In this document: one piece after another, positions 11,178-23,393 of the stretch
Numbering within the stretch: position 1 is the stretch's first letter
Layout: each line of letters starts with the position of its first letter
Assembly (NCBI GenBank): GCA_900074885.1
Contig: FJUW01000007.1
Coordinates: forward strand, 858,704 to 922,703
Reading direction: 5' to 3'
DNA from: Rhynchosporium graminicola
Lineage: Eukaryota > Ascomycota > Leotiomycetes > Helotiales > Ploettnerulaceae
Length of the DNA stretch: 64,000 nt
Notes under the pieces: generated by a model
The model's database searches: none
What the model was told of the DNA's origin: nothing
Seen by the model: the letters and a program-made list of their open reading frames with translations, nothing else
Translations under genes and position numbers: made by a program

Positions 11178-14100
11178 ATCTCCACCAACATGCAACGGAG
11201 GGGGGAACTATGGACAGTAAGTAAGGAGTATGGAATGAGCTTTGTCTATGATGACAATCATAGCAAGGAAGTAGGTAGATGTCTGTGCCTCCAGTTGTTT
11301 GCCGCGGCCGCAAGTTAATTATGGATATCTAACTGTATAGCCTTGGGAATGGGTGGACTCATATGTACTATTGTACAGAGAAAGAGAGGAGCTGAGCGGG
11401 TGGGAGGGTGAGACATGGACAAGGACAGGGGAAGGGGAAGAAAATCGAGATCGGGGCAATAACTTAGATTGATGGAGTAGTGAAAAGACCTAGACTGGAG
11501 CGAGCAGCGCAAATTGGGCCAAGCAGAGCAGAGCAGAGCACTCAGCTACAGTACGTGAACGTACCAAAGACCAGCCCGAGGCCTGACGAGACGGGTACAT
11601 GGATTTATTATGGATGGCTCTGCCTGCCATCCTGCCCGTGGTCCCTGCTCTTCCCAAGCTTCACCGATCTCTGGGATTCCTCTGTAGGCTGATCGTCGTG
11701 CTAGGAAGGGTGCATCTGCGAAGGGCCGGATAGAAGATGGAAGATGCGTTAGGATGTACCATGTACCGAGAGGCAGACGGGATCTCTGGTCTATCGGATG
11801 ATGGCAGTGGCAGTGGCACTCGCACTGGCAGTTGACACTTGTGAGCGCTGGGACGACACTATTCACCTAGTTGGAGCAAGACGTCGCTTGTATCTGCCCA
11901 GCAGCCCAGCAGCCCAGGTACCTAGAACGCTTCCAGAGTTGGCCAATGGTGGGAGAGTAGAAGACGGCAAACCAGCTGCATTCATGCGATGTGATGAGAA
12001 GGTAGGTAACTCAGATACAGTGATAGAAGCAGCCGTAGAGTCGTGTACGGAGGAGTCGAATGTACAATATCAGGAATCGGGAACCAGGAATCTCCAGCAA
12101 TTCCCGTCCGATTTGGAGCTTGTGAAGGAAGGAAGCTTCCCTGGATCGAATGCACCAACAGAACTCACGATATGATATGATGATATCCACGCCAGTCCAC
12201 TCCAACCCAGCCCAGGTAAGGCAGGCGCGACCCGGTCATGGATGGTCCCCGGATGCACTTACTTGCACACACGGAAGGCACGAAGGGACTGGAGGGAGGG
12301 GGAGGAGAGACTTCCTCTACCAAATAAGACGATTTTCTTTCCCTTCCTTTCCGTCCGGTTCCGGTTCCGTTTCCGTTTCCATTATTGTTGACGTGTCACA
12401 TGAAAGATATCTATTCAGTATAAACCTCGTTTTCTGTTTGCGTGGATGGCTTCTCCTCTCGTCTCGCCGCGTCGCATCCCAAGAAGGAGTGTCGTCAAGA
12501 TGGGAGGGAAGGTTCATGACTCGGACCCGAAAACTAACCAAGGTAAAGGTAAAAACATTCCATTCTATTGGTTGGTGCTGGGCTGGGTGGGGAGCCCCAC
12601 CGTAAAGCAAACGAGTTCCTGGGCAGTAGCACTACCGTAGGTAAGTAGTAGGACTGACTTACTTACCTACCTAGTAAACGATCCGTTACAAAATTAGAGT
12701 GGAAAATCGATCTCTTTAAAAGTCAATCGCAGATGTGTCTCGGAAGGATGCATTACCACGAGGTGTTACGACAATTTCGCATATTCATTCCTATACCGTA
12801 CGCACACGGCACGATCACAGATGTGTGTGTGTGTTTGCTGAAATAGTGATGGACAGACAGTGATATCAGTTTCGCCTCTCTCCATCTACCTAAATTTCAT
12901 GACGGACCATGCAGATCGTGGATCAAAGAAAGATTCCCTTCTCGTCTCATCTACCTTGCGGGTATAGGGATCCATCTTGTCCCCTTTCTCCTTTCCTCCT
13001 TCGTTCCGATCTCCGATGCGTGGAAGGCCTTGTCAGAGTAGCCCAGACGTGATATTGTTGTTACAAGTAACTATTCACATCACAACTGGACACTGCCCCT
13101 GAGCTTTAGATTGAGATAGGTCCAGCTTGGTAGGTAGGTAAAGAGAGTCGAAACAATGAAAGATATTGTCAAACTCTGCACCACAATCAGGCATTACTAA
13201 CCCAGAAGTCTTCAACATCCAAGCCCCAGTAGTTGAAAGACGTCCCGCGAATACTCTACTGCACTCCATTCGGATGCGTCCAGCTGCAGCTAAGGTCATC
13301 AAGAGTTCGGACTCCTGCTAATAATGACAAAAGACGATCTATCTATTGCGGGGAATAATGACAGGCATCTTGACTTTTAAGGTTTGTAACCTCATGTCAA
13401 GTTACAAGTATCTATCTCCGTTGCTGCATGCTTGCAGGGACCCGTAGCATCCCAGTCCAGTACGACATCTCAAAGCGTCTTGCCTCTCAATGTTTAACCT
13501 CCGCTCCCTGCATCCTTTCCAAGATCCCAGAAGTGTCGATCAAGAATGGTACAGAAAAGCCCACCGTACCATACCCACGGTTATGGAGGAGCTTCAAAAT
13601 CCACTCCCTCCAGGCGGGCATCAAAAACTGGTTCCTGCATGTTTACCTAGCGAACGCTTGTCAATTAGCAACTAAGTAAGTAGATATCCACGCCTTTCCA
13701 CCTGAGACATGCTCGACCTAGCACAGCTCCTCCCAGCTACCTACCTACCTACCACGTAACTATGAATGCATCTCTGACATTCCAGCTCAACTCTCGATTC
13801 TCTAGTTCAGATTCAGATCCCCACCACTACCGAGAATTCCTACCCACTCTCCCTCTCAGGACTTCTCCTTTCAACTTCAATCCATCGAATACTTCCGCAC
13901 CGCATTTCGGTTGAAAATAGGCTTCCACCACCTAACTCCCATCGATTGGCCTGGAGAGGCCGACTGGAGGAAGGGAAATTTATGCAAGACATAAAGCAAC
14001 ATACAAACTTCAGCGTCACTAACTACCCTTGCCTAGGGGAACAGACGGCGTGGCGGTCGGCGTGAGAACCAGTCTTTTCCCGCGAGCGGGGGAAGAGCTG

Positions 14101-16135
14101 CCGTTTGGCTAGAAGTAGACTGATGTCCGGTCTCGACGAGCCGAAGTTATGGATTGCACGATTTACTACTTCGTAATACTCGGGTCACCTTCTGTTGCGC
14201 TTTGACTTACAGAGTACAGTCGGAGTCGGTGGAAGGAAGCAAGTGCCCCGCACAATCCACCTGCAAAACGTGGGTAGGATCTGAATCTCGAAAAATCTCA
14301 CTAATTTGACATACAGTATTAACCATATTAACCTTGATTTTTCAATAAAAAATTCAATTATGATTCAAAAATCGGGTCTGTAGTCAGACTTATTACAGGG
14401 TATGCGGATTCCTTCGCGGCTTTTTGACAGTTAGAAATTTATCATAGTCTTCAAGTATAGAAGATTTCGCGGGACACGTGCTTTCGCAGACCGACTCGAC
14501 TGTAAGCGAGAGCGCAGCAGGAAGGGAACAACAGACCACTAATTCGACGATATGGTTTCCTTCTCATTTAGGGCTCGTTCGATTACTTGGATTTTGACAG
14601 TTCTGGGCATGGAATTTTCGATATCTGCAACAACGTTCTGGTGTTTAGTAAAAGAAGGACCGATCCGACTCGTGGTATCCAAAACTGCGATGGGCTGGCT
14701 CTCTACCTATACAAATCGACGAGATCGCTCAGGATCATCCACCTTCAAAGGTGCATTGAGGATCGAATATTGTAAATCGTCATCGAATCGTCGGTCGGCC
14801 CACGCATTTCTCCTCAGGAGGTCTGACCGCGAGCCTGTAACTGCGCTGGAAATTAGCTCTCCACACCTTCTCCTCGTACCTTTATTGACAATACATCGTA
14901 TAGGTAGAAGTATTGGTGTAGCCGATGATGATATCTTTGATGCCTTCGGCGGCGTCGACGAGGATCATGAGATAGCCAGATAGGGAATACATAGAATCAG
15001 GCTATCTGAGCATATAGTATTATCCTTTCAAGCTCAAGTAGATTACATCTGTGTGTACTTTAGGAGTATACCTACAATAGGTAGCTTACTTTACGAAGTA
15101 ACAATTGCTTTATTCTCGAGTGAGTATCAGACTTTGTATGATAACTATGATCCCGGTTTACACGGCTAATCTACTGTTCTACCGCATCCAAAGACCCACA
15201 AATACGAAGCTCAAATCGAGAGATATTGAAGAACTGCGTTGCTAAACGTGCAAGAGTTATTATCAAGAGTCTTTTCAATGTTCGTTTCTGAGAAAACCGA
15301 GTTCGCAAAACTGGTGGTTTTCAATACTCTTTTGGAATCCCGGAGTTCCCAAACGAGCACTTCACCTCCTAATCTCAGGACGAGTGGAGCGTCGAGAATG
15401 TCTGTCATGACATACTTGACGACCAAACGCTTTTCTCTCACACATTCATTTCCCGGATCTCAAGTTGTTAGAGATTGTCTTGACGAATCATGCTAGATAG
15501 AGCAGTAGGTATGAGAGACAGCAAATGGAATTTCCAAGCCAGAATGTTCGCATTTTCGATAGCAGTGAGGTGCTTACTGCTACTGCCATTCTCTCCAATG
15601 TTGACTTCGACGCTGCAGGGAAGACGACCTCCTCCATTTGGAAAGCTGAGCTCTGAAGCCTCCTGTCGATCCAATGAATCTTTTAACTGACGCTCCCAAG
15701 TCAACTAGAACTCTTCCGCCTTTTTCAGCAGCTACATTAATCGGAGGACAGTAGAAATAATGCTTGCTGTTTACCGAACTGACAAGCTGTCGAACTTCAT
15801 GGCTGGTTCAGCTGCATCACACCAACATGTCAGGCCAACCCAGTTTTAATTAAGAGATGGCTCGGTAGATTATCATCTACTATTTACTAGCCTTCCCAGC
15901 TCACATCAAGCACGATGACTTGTAGAGTTGGCGATTGGTTGTTTTCGGTTCTCGGATGTACTTACTACTTTAATCTTGAGGTGAAAGCCATGCTGGTGAA
16001 CTTTGTAAACAGTAGATGCACTTCCAAGCTAGAGTAATTATGCCCGCTATAACCGCACCGACATTAACTTACTTCAATTGCAGCCTTCAACAGAGACCAT
16101 GAACGATGATGGCACATAGAAAGATGTGATCACTA
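11178..16135. other. Gene-poor region of about 5 kb
   Basis: No gene could be supported. The interval holds TACC/GGTA microsatellites (about 12640-12675, 13127-13140, 13738-13755), a GGTTCC-like array at 12355-12380, and ordinary mixed-composition DNA. The left end is 5' flank of the RGS-LOV gene. Stretches on the minus strand at 14560-14985 and 15211-15704 have protein-like reading frames, but no start, clean splice pair or known motif ties them together. They could be decayed gene remnants. Confidence 0.5.
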
Positions 16136-17383
16136 TCAAAAGCTATCTCCTTCATTCCATATTCTCCCCGCTTCATGTGCTCTGTACCTTGCTGCATCTC
16201 CTCGTTCTATAGCTTCCCGCTTCTTCAATTCGCACCAAGCAACAATGTCATCAATCTTCCTACTCAGATCCGTATTCTTTCCGACCTCTGGCTGATCAAC
16301 GGTCTTATCCCCAGCGTACCATTTGGTGTTCACTTGATTCCATATTCTTAGTTCCTCCTCCAGTACTTTGCGTTGCCTTACTTTCTCCTGGTAGGCATCA
16401 TATTTCTCCTCTCCTCCAAAGCAGATTCCAAAGCCATCACAATAACATACATGCTCCTTGGGGCACATAACGTTCCTCCCTGTGAAAATGAAATGCCAAA
16501 TATACTCAAAAACCCTCCCACTGAAATAATCTGACATGCTCGTCTCTAGCAACCAGTCTCTGAAGAATACGTATTTCGACAGAGGCAAGCTTCTGATCCT
16601 GTCCCGAGACAGAGCGAACTGTGCACAGCAAGGCTGTGCCAGCTTGTTTGGAATCGGATCCATGGGAAACAGCTCCGACCAGGACTTTGCCAGCATAGTC
16701 TGCTCCTGCTTTCCAACATCCTCTTCGACATTTCCGAGATTTATCCAACTTGGACAGCCAGGATCCCAGTGGCATCTCAAGTTCATGTATCCATCCCTCT
16801 GAACTCTATCGGATGACAGCCTCGAAACAATCTGTACGGCATCTCCATCAAGCAACTCGTTACTATGCCATGCGTGGCGATGCGAGTGCATGAAGATGTT
16901 TACATCCGAAAGATTGTGATAATGGTCGATGATGTAGGTCAGATATACCATGACTTCATGCCCTTTGTTTTTCGGAGGAGATAGTGGTGCATCCTTAGCA
17001 TCCACCACGTAAACTTTGTAGTCAAAGTACTTGTCCTTGTTGACTAACTCCTGGATCCATCCAGTGTCTTCTGATGCTGTTCGTGGTACGAATAATGTTC
17101 TTGTATAGGGCTTTCCAGTAGCTTTGACGACGCCAGGCTGGAAGTCAACCTTGGTGATTGGAATATTCGCAGACAGGTCACCTTCCGATGGTTTGTGTAG
17201 AAATTGTCTATCTGATGTGCTACTGGAGTGACGCCAAGTATGGCTGGGATCGGACGGCCAACTCCAGGGACTCTTTCGGACGGGTGAGTAGATCCAAAAT
17301 ATTGTGGCAAAGATAGTAAAGAAGACAAGCGGTATCCATCGCCTTGGGACTGGCAAGTTGGGAGGGGTTCGCAGACAGGCCAT
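16136..17383 (-). CDS. DUF3431 family protein, N-terminal membrane anchor
   Basis: Intron-less gene for 415 residues. A hydrophobic segment at about residues 16-34 (WIPLVFFTIFATIFWIYSP) follows a short basic N-terminus and predicts a type II membrane anchor or uncleaved signal. The DUF3431 core spans roughly 90-340 and includes YLTYIIDHYHNLSDVNIFMH, the HSHRHAWHSN motif and RCHWDPGCPSW, with several conserved Cys pairs near CPKEHVCYCDGFGICFGG. The biochemical role of DUF3431 is unknown. Its topology resembles Golgi glycosyltransferases, but I see no proven catalytic motif. The tail is charged and helical. The gene is followed upstream by a hAT element starting 245 bp from its ATG, so its promoter may have been affected by that insertion. 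Confidence 0.85.
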   Translation of the reverse strand: MACLRTPPNLPVPRRWIPLVFFTIFATIFWIYSPVRKSPWSWPSDPSHTWRHSSSTSDRQFLHKPSEGDLSANIPITKVDFQPGVVKATGKPYTRTLFVPRTASEDTGWIQELVNKDKYFDYKVYVVDAKDAPLSPPKNKGHEVMVYLTYIIDHYHNLSDVNIFMHSHRHAWHSNELLDGDAVQIVSRLSSDRVQRDGYMNLRCHWDPGCPSWINLGNVEEDVGKQEQTMLAKSWSELFPMDPIPNKLAQPCCAQFALSRDRIRSLPLSKYVFFRDWLLETSMSDYFSGRVFEYIWHFIFTGRNVMCPKEHVCYCDGFGICFGGEEKYDAYQEKVRQRKVLEEELRIWNQVNTKWYAGDKTVDQPEVGKNTDLSRKIDDIVAWCELKKREAIERGDAARYRAHEAGRIWNEGDSF

Positions 17384-17619
17384 GCTTCAGTTCTTCAGGG
17401 ATGGTCGAGCAATGGATTCAAGAAGCGAGGCCAGTAGAGGGATTTGGAAGAGCTCGGTTTAGGTGGGAGTAAAAGGTATGGGCGCCATCCTATATCTGCA
17501 CAACCTGTTCAAGGTCTTCTGGTTGCTCCTTCCGTATTGGAAGCCGGGCGGGCGACTCGAAAATGCGTAGGTGGCTGTCGTCAATTATCCTTGTGAAGAT
17601 TTCACGTATTTATGTGACC

Positions 17620-17627
17620 GGTACCAT
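17620..17627. repeat. Left 8-bp target duplication of the hAT element
   Basis: GGTACCAT directly abuts the element's CAGTGTG terminus and is repeated exactly at 18683-18690. Confidence 0.85.
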
Positions 17628-18682
17628 CAGTGTGCGAAATGATTAGATGGATTAGATTAATAACTCTTAACCTAATCTAATCAACGAAATTCCAGAATTA
17701 ATTTAATCTGTTCTACCTTACAGGCAAGCGCATGTGTAAAATAACCGTGAAGTGACGGTCTCTGGACGGTTCCGTAAATGGATAGAGTTATGATAAAGAA
17801 ATCACTAGGGGACGTGTCTCTACCGGTTCCGTAGTAAGAATAATTTTGATAGGGGAATGATTCTAGAGCAAGAAACGATTCAAAAGGCTAAGAACGGTCT
17901 TAGAATAGTACTAGATAGCAGATGCAGGGTAGGTATAAACTTCTTTAATTATTATACTTTAACTACCTTAGGCTATACTAGTAGCTAGGCTTATCTGGAG
18001 TATAATTTTATTAAATCGACCGAATATTAACTCCTTTTAAGTACTATATTAAAGTTGATAAGCTAGGGTTGATACCGAAGTTGAGGGTACAACTGAGTAT
18101 TTCTACCCTTAATACTTTGAATAGAAAGGCACGAGAAATTCTCTCACCTAATCTCCGCTCTGTAGTGATTCCCTTTATAGAGGACTATTTATATCCGGAA
18201 CCGTCCTTTGACCGTCCTTTGACCATTCCGTGCCATTAAAATACCCCTGCCCTTGCCCCTAAGGTAATTCTAATTGATTTAATCGATTAAAAATCGATTA
18301 ATTCTTGTAACTTGAGACTAAGCCTAAAAAATTTAAGAAGACAGTCGCCTAGGTCTCTTTTTTCAAGCCTAGACTTCTGCAAGAGTCGAGATATCAGTCT
18401 AATAGAGGTATAAAGATTTAGATCTAAGAATACTTTATCAGAGTACATAAACTAGACTTCTTGAACTATTGTAGAGACTATCGAGACAAATAGAAGGCTA
18501 ACCTAGTAAAATACTACGGGTTTGAGCTATATCATATATCAGGAAGTTCATTGATTTCGATTTTTGATTAGCTCTAAATTTTAATCTAATTAAAGGTCTA
18601 AATCAGTCAACTCAGTCTACTCAAATCTTAATCGATTTAATTTGATTACAATTGATCAAGTTGATTATTTTTTCACACACTG
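17628..18682. mobile_element. Decayed or non-autonomous hAT-type DNA transposon
   Basis: A 1055-bp AT-rich element begins CAGTGTGCGAAA and ends, in reverse complement, CAGTGTGTGAAA. These are short terminal inverted repeats with one mismatch in the first 12 bp. It is flanked by the perfect 8-bp duplication GGTACCAT, the size typical of hAT elements. The interior carries GATTAGAT/TAATCTAATC subterminal repeats and repeated CGGTTCCG-like words. No intact transposase is present. A short plus-strand stretch around 17905-18010 could be a remnant of a hAT C-terminal dimerisation region, but it has stops and the resemblance is weak. The high AT content and many TA dinucleotides fit RIP decay. Confidence 0.8.
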
Positions 18683-18690
18683 GGTACCAT
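18683..18690. repeat. Right 8-bp target duplication of the hAT element
   Basis: GGTACCAT follows the CACACACTG end of the element and matches the copy at 17620-17627 exactly. Confidence 0.85.
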
Positions 18691-19382
18691 TATAGGCAGA
18701 ACCACTATGTAGGCTCAAAAATTATGATTCACCAACATCGGTGTTGATGTCGTGTGGCAAAATTGTCGTCCGCGAAATTCTTTACTCTCATTGCTGGGAC
18801 CTGTGAGAATCGGAAGTTTTCTCTAAAGATGGAGACAATGATCTGCCGCAGTTCCCCAGCGTGACTTGTCTATGGAACAGCTTGTTGAGCTTGGATCGAC
18901 GTTAATTCTAGCACGGTATCTTGAAGTAGTTGTCCAGGTTGGCGGGTAGTTGATTGACTTACATTACATGGCTGCGGAAAAGACTCAGATAATCAGATTG
19001 AATGTACAGTAGGCGAGACGGAAACTATTATAAAAATTGCATATTGTAGAGATTATCTTTTCAATATCATTCCTCTCGGTAAAATGATCGAGCTTTCTTT
19101 GTGGGTATGTGACTTGTAAAAATGCCGAATCTTCCAATGTGCGACAACTACATGTTTTGCAATTGAGTAGATTTTAGACACATCCATCTTCAGAATGGAG
19201 TCTTGGAAGAGAAGGTTCTGATCTGATAACTAATAATTGGAAACATGGTAGACTACAAACAAAAATTGCCGTGTTATGAAGCAGCCGAGGTCGAGGGATA
19301 GTCTCGCTTATGTATACTCACTAATCGCACTAGGAATAAGTTCTTAATATATTACAATAATAGGGAGCGGTACCAATGGTTG
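18691..19382. other. Intergenic, no gene seen
   Basis: AT-leaning sequence between the hAT element and the tRNA gene, with no supported coding region. The last 100 bp upstream of the tRNA are AT-rich, as is common in front of fungal tRNA genes. Confidence 0.5.
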
Positions 19383-19466
19383 TCCGGAATGGTGTAGTGG
19401 CTAGCATTTCTGCCTCTCATGAACGTATGTACGCAGGAGACCGGGGTTCAATTCCCCGTTTCGGAA
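19383..19466 (+). tRNA. tRNA-Glu (CTC) with a 12-nt intron
   Basis: The sequence folds as a nuclear tRNA. The acceptor stem pairs TCCGGAA with TTTCGGA (one G-U) and the discriminator is A at 19466. The A-box region reads TGGTGTAGTGGCTAGCA. The anticodon stem TCTGC/GCAGG encloses loop CTCTCAC once the intron is removed. The T arm is CGGGG-TTCAATT-CCCCG. The anticodon CTC lies at 19416-19418. A 12-nt intron (19420-19431) sits one base 3' of the anticodon, the canonical position for nuclear tRNA introns. The body matches the expected eukaryotic tRNA-Glu pattern. Confidence 0.93.
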
Positions 19467-19472
19467 GGATTG

Positions 19473-19477
19473 TTTTT
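19473..19477 (+). terminator. RNA polymerase III T-run terminator
   Basis: A run of five T residues begins 7 nt after the tRNA 3' end, the usual Pol III termination signal. Confidence 0.7.
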
Positions 19478-20001
19478 GATTTCCTCGTACACTGGAAACA
19501 TTTCTTTTCGTCCTCTCTCTTCGAGATCGAATATCTTCAATCTTTTGGAAGGTTTGAAGATTTGAAGCCGCCAGAACGGCATTTCTAGTTAGGCATGGGG
19601 CTTCGCCGTAGAAGTTTGGTAACGGCTCAGATTGAGTCTAAATAAGTGCAATCGCCTTTGCTTGTGTTTATACCACTACTGGATATTTCGCAAGTCCCAT
19701 TACTCTCAAGTCACTGTAGATGTGCTTGATCTTTTGTTAGCATTCAAGTGACCGCACTCTTTTTGCGAGTTTCAAAGCTCCGTTCCGGCACTCGGGGGAG
19801 GGAGCCTTCCTCATCAGTCGGTTTGAGAATCTCACTAAGAATCTTTAGTTGTGCTCGAGGCAGCTGTAGCGGGTATGGGCTGTCAATAACCCACTATTAC
19901 TTTATATCGGCCATGCAACTCCTAACGGCAATATACATCAACTCCTCTGGAAAGATGGACGAGATCAGTCGGGAAGCAGGGTTTCCCCTAAAGCACCCGG
20001 C
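19478..20001. other. Intergenic, no gene seen
   Basis: Between the tRNA gene and the 3' end of the P450 gene. Nothing coding is supported. The right part should be P450 3' UTR. Confidence 0.5.
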
Positions 20002-21842
20002 TTATTCCTCGGCCTCTCTAGTCATCGCTTTAAAATCTATGGTCCCTTCTTTGATAGAACCAAATCTCCACCTAACATTATCCCAACCTTCTCTCCTCCG
20101 TAGTCGTACATCGACATCTCTGACCGGTTTCCTAACCGCAGTCCCTAGCTTCTGAAATGCCAGATCTGGGACCCGGAAAGTGTCTCCGCTCAGGCTTTCG
20201 ACAGAGAAGCCTACGACAAGCCCAGCTACCAAAGATAGAATCTCCATCATGGCGAGATGCCGACCTGGACAGTAGTGCTTACCGCCTCCAAACGGAAAGT
20301 ATCCTTGCTTCTGCGCTTGTCGAGTCTCCTTATCCAGGCTTGCTTTAGTGGCTGGGAGAAACCGGCGTGGATTGAACATGGTTGGTTCGGGTCCCCATAT
20401 CGCCGGGTTGGTGTGGCATATGCCCGAGGGGAGCTGAACCACAGCTGGAGATTTAAGTGAATATGAGATTGATGATCCTGGAGAAGATAATGTCGTAGGT
20501 GCTGTGACGGCGCGAACTGACGTTGCCGCGTCGATCAGGCGAAGTGTTTCGTGGAATGTGGAGACTAGGAGAGGACAATGCGTTTGAAAACGTGTTACAT
20601 CCATTACGGCTTCTTCTTTGCCATCGTCTTCAGAGGCTTGGCGAGTGACAATCGACTCAACCTCACTTCTTATTTCTTCTAGCAGAGCGGGCGAGGAAAC
20701 AATATTACATAAATGCCAGAAGGACGTCGGGACTGAATTGGTAGTTGCAAGGAAGAGGGTGGAAATCTCAAAATTGGCTATATCATCTGGGGTAAAGCCC
20801 CATTTCTGACAGCAGGCAAGATGCGCTTGTGTTAGCCTAGATGCTGTGAGCTGGTGATTATTGGCGTAGTAAGATTTGAAGGCACTTTTGATGCGGATCC
20901 GTCCCTGATATGCTTTGGGGGCTATAATGGTAGGCAGAAAGTTGAGCATGAGAAGTGTCATCTTGTCTTCAAAGTCCCTATATTGTATATTAGTCTGGGG
21001 AGTTATGACAGTGCATTCAAGTGAAGGATTAAAACGTGTGCTTCGTGCAATATAGTTCCGCGTACCAAAGATTGTCAATCAGGCTGTGGTCGTTGTTCAC
21101 CGGACTCTGCGGTCCATATAGAACGTCCGCAGTTGCTAGAGTCAGGACGTCGCGAATCCATCTATAGAGTCCACCCGTCTCTCCCTCCCGACTGACCGCA
21201 TTGAGAGATGCCGCAACTCTTTCTAACACTCCTCGATTCATCTCCGATAGTCCAAGACCAGGAGCTAGCAACTCTACCATAATCCTGTGATGTTCATTCA
21301 GAAAAGAATCTCCGGTATTCCCATTCAGATAAGGACCGCTGGGATCAAAATCTGGTGACGTTTCTCCTCGCATTATCTTCATTCCCTGCTCGCCAATATT
21401 GAAAGCCCGTTGTGACGACTCAACAATAAAAGAGCCAAAGTCAAAGGTCTTCGTATTCCGGTACGCAGCCTGTACCAGGGATGGATCGCAAATGACATAG
21501 ATTCGTGAAGAGAATATTCGAAGTGTAAATGCTGGATATGATGGGAATTTGGAGCTGTATTCACTTAGTGATTGCGACGCATTTCGAGGGGTGGTGTCTG
21601 CATTACCTTAACCTCTGCATGTATCCAACCTGCCATCTCAGCATACCTAGCAAATGTCCGCAGAATGGTATTCTTGATGTCATTAAAGGTGGCTCATTCT
21701 CGTCTACTCCTCCGAGCCGCCTTGACGCAAGCACGAGGATCCCGAGGACGGCTACAATCGCTGTCGGTAGAATCATGCTTCCTCTGCTTTCTTTTAGTAA
21801 CGACGCCGTGAAAGAACTTCCGCGCTCGACTCCGGAAGACAT
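20002..21842 (-). CDS. Cytochrome P450 monooxygenase
   Basis: Heme-thiolate monooxygenase, probably ER-anchored. Three minus-strand exons (21842-21607, 21554-21066, 20977-20002) give 566 residues, and both introns (52 and 88 nt) join codons in phase. A single hydrophobic helix near residues 23-42 (SMILPTAIVAVLGILVLASRR) is the N-terminal anchor. The ExxR motif is ETLRL at about 386. The heme-binding loop is FPFGGGKHYCPGRHL with the axial cysteine near 477. The I-helix reads IANFEISTLFLATTNSVPTSFW near 314, lacking the usual AGxDT and resembling the CYP7/CYP8-like fungal P450s often annotated as 7-alpha-hydroxylase-like. The C-terminal tail after the heme domain is longer than usual. The substrate is unknown. 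It lies about 1.6 kb from a degenerate aldo/keto reductase, but no biosynthetic core enzyme is nearby. Confidence 0.92.
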
Positions 21843-23393
21843 CTTGATCAATTAGATGTATGTTAATTGGAAGTTGTTTCACATCGGCCGAGGTCGCATA
21901 GCTTCCATGGCGACACAACGAACGTAGGTCAGCCAGTCAGGATAGTATGAAGAGACTAGCCTTGATTGTAAACTAAAGCAAGATGAGAGTAGTATACGAT
22001 GCCTGTGCGATCTTGACAGATGCGCAGAAAGTAAGCAAAGGTAAAAATAAAGAGCCGTTTGCACGTTGCTGTTATGGACGTGATACCCCCCGGATGATGA
22101 ACTTCCGACCGTTAGCTTCGTCAGTGGTGTGGGGAGCAGTACTGTATCAACTGTCGCTGTCTATTGCAGTGTTACTTGCTAAAGATTCGGTTAGAGACCG
22201 AGGAGTAAGCAAGTGTACAACTTCTAATCGATGAGAAGAATGCGAAAGCTTTCTCCCCTTTGATTTTGTTTTCTGGTGCGTTGGGATGTTCTGGCCGCAG
22301 AATAGCCAACCGGAGTCCAACCTGGAAGTACTTATATCGAGAATGAATATGACTTGACTCTGTTCTCCTGCCCACAAACGCACAAGCCTTGCTGATCGTA
22401 GAGCATCTCTCAAATCAGGCCCAAAGGCATGACCGATTCGAAATGGATGGTCTGCGACTCGGACGCTTCGAGTTCGATGCCACAGATCCACAGATCCGAC
22501 GCATAACATGATGAACGCGCATTCTTCCTGTATGTAAAATTGGTTTCAGCCTAGTGGAAGTTTACACCCACAACAATTTTTGGACGACAAACATCATCGG
22601 GTACGAATTCAGATATAATAAGTAGTAGTCAGTTCCCCTCTCACCTTTGGCGAGAATATCTCGCGTATTTATTCCAGGACGTGGGAACGTTGTTCACGGA
22701 TTGACAAGAAAGCTAGGTATCAAGGTGAGCCTTCAAAATCCCGAGATCCCAGAATTCGCCTCAATATCGGGTCATCGAACCTTAAATCTACTCCGAATAC
22801 CGCCTTCCGAAAACGTGAAATTCGTGCCTTGGACAAAGACCCAGAAGAACTCTGATGTATTTCTTTTCTTGTTTCGCTTCGCTTCGTCGCTTCGAGCGAA
22901 ATCAATACCTATTCACTCGCAGGTTCTGTGAATTGTTTTTAGTGGCAAAGCGTTACTCTGTTGACATTTGGATCGAGGCAACGTGTCGATCATCTACCTC
23001 GCCCTTCCTCACTTCTCGGTAGATACTTTTGAAATTTTTGTGAAAACAAACTTCCAGTCCTCGGGATGTCAGTCAAGATGGCTTTTGCCAGCAACAAAAT
23101 CGAACGAGGGATAGAAGTGTAGCATTTTTGTTCTTTCTCTATCTAGAAGGTAGCTGAATGCCCATAAGCGTAACCGGTAGTCAGCTATGAAAGGTTTGGC
23201 TTGAACGGACGTCTGTTGCAGCAGCAGCTTTGGGACAAGGGCTCTGGTGCCTTCCTCTTTCAGAAGCCAAAAAGTGCTCTGGTCCTAGGTTTGGATCCTG
23301 ATACTTCTCTTTACCCAACAGACTCTCTTTGCTTCAAATCGAGTAGCAATTACTCCGTCATTACATTATTACATTTCTAGATTCCCAAAAGAC
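21843..23393. other. Divergent intergenic region between P450 and AKR-like gene
   Basis: A 1.55-kb interval between divergent starts. Short open frames exist on both strands (for example minus strand 22147-22509), but none has a recognisable motif or splice structure. No repeat family is evident. Confidence 0.5.

Noticed and set aside
14552..14983. 143-codon ATG-initiated frame on the plus strand
   Set aside because: No domain, low-complexity hydrophobic/Arg composition, and the opposite strand looks equally protein-like. Not called as a gene.
15211..15704. Two adjacent minus-strand frames with protein-like composition
   Set aside because: No ATG or consistent splice sites join them and no known family was recognised; kept only as a remark on the gene-poor region.
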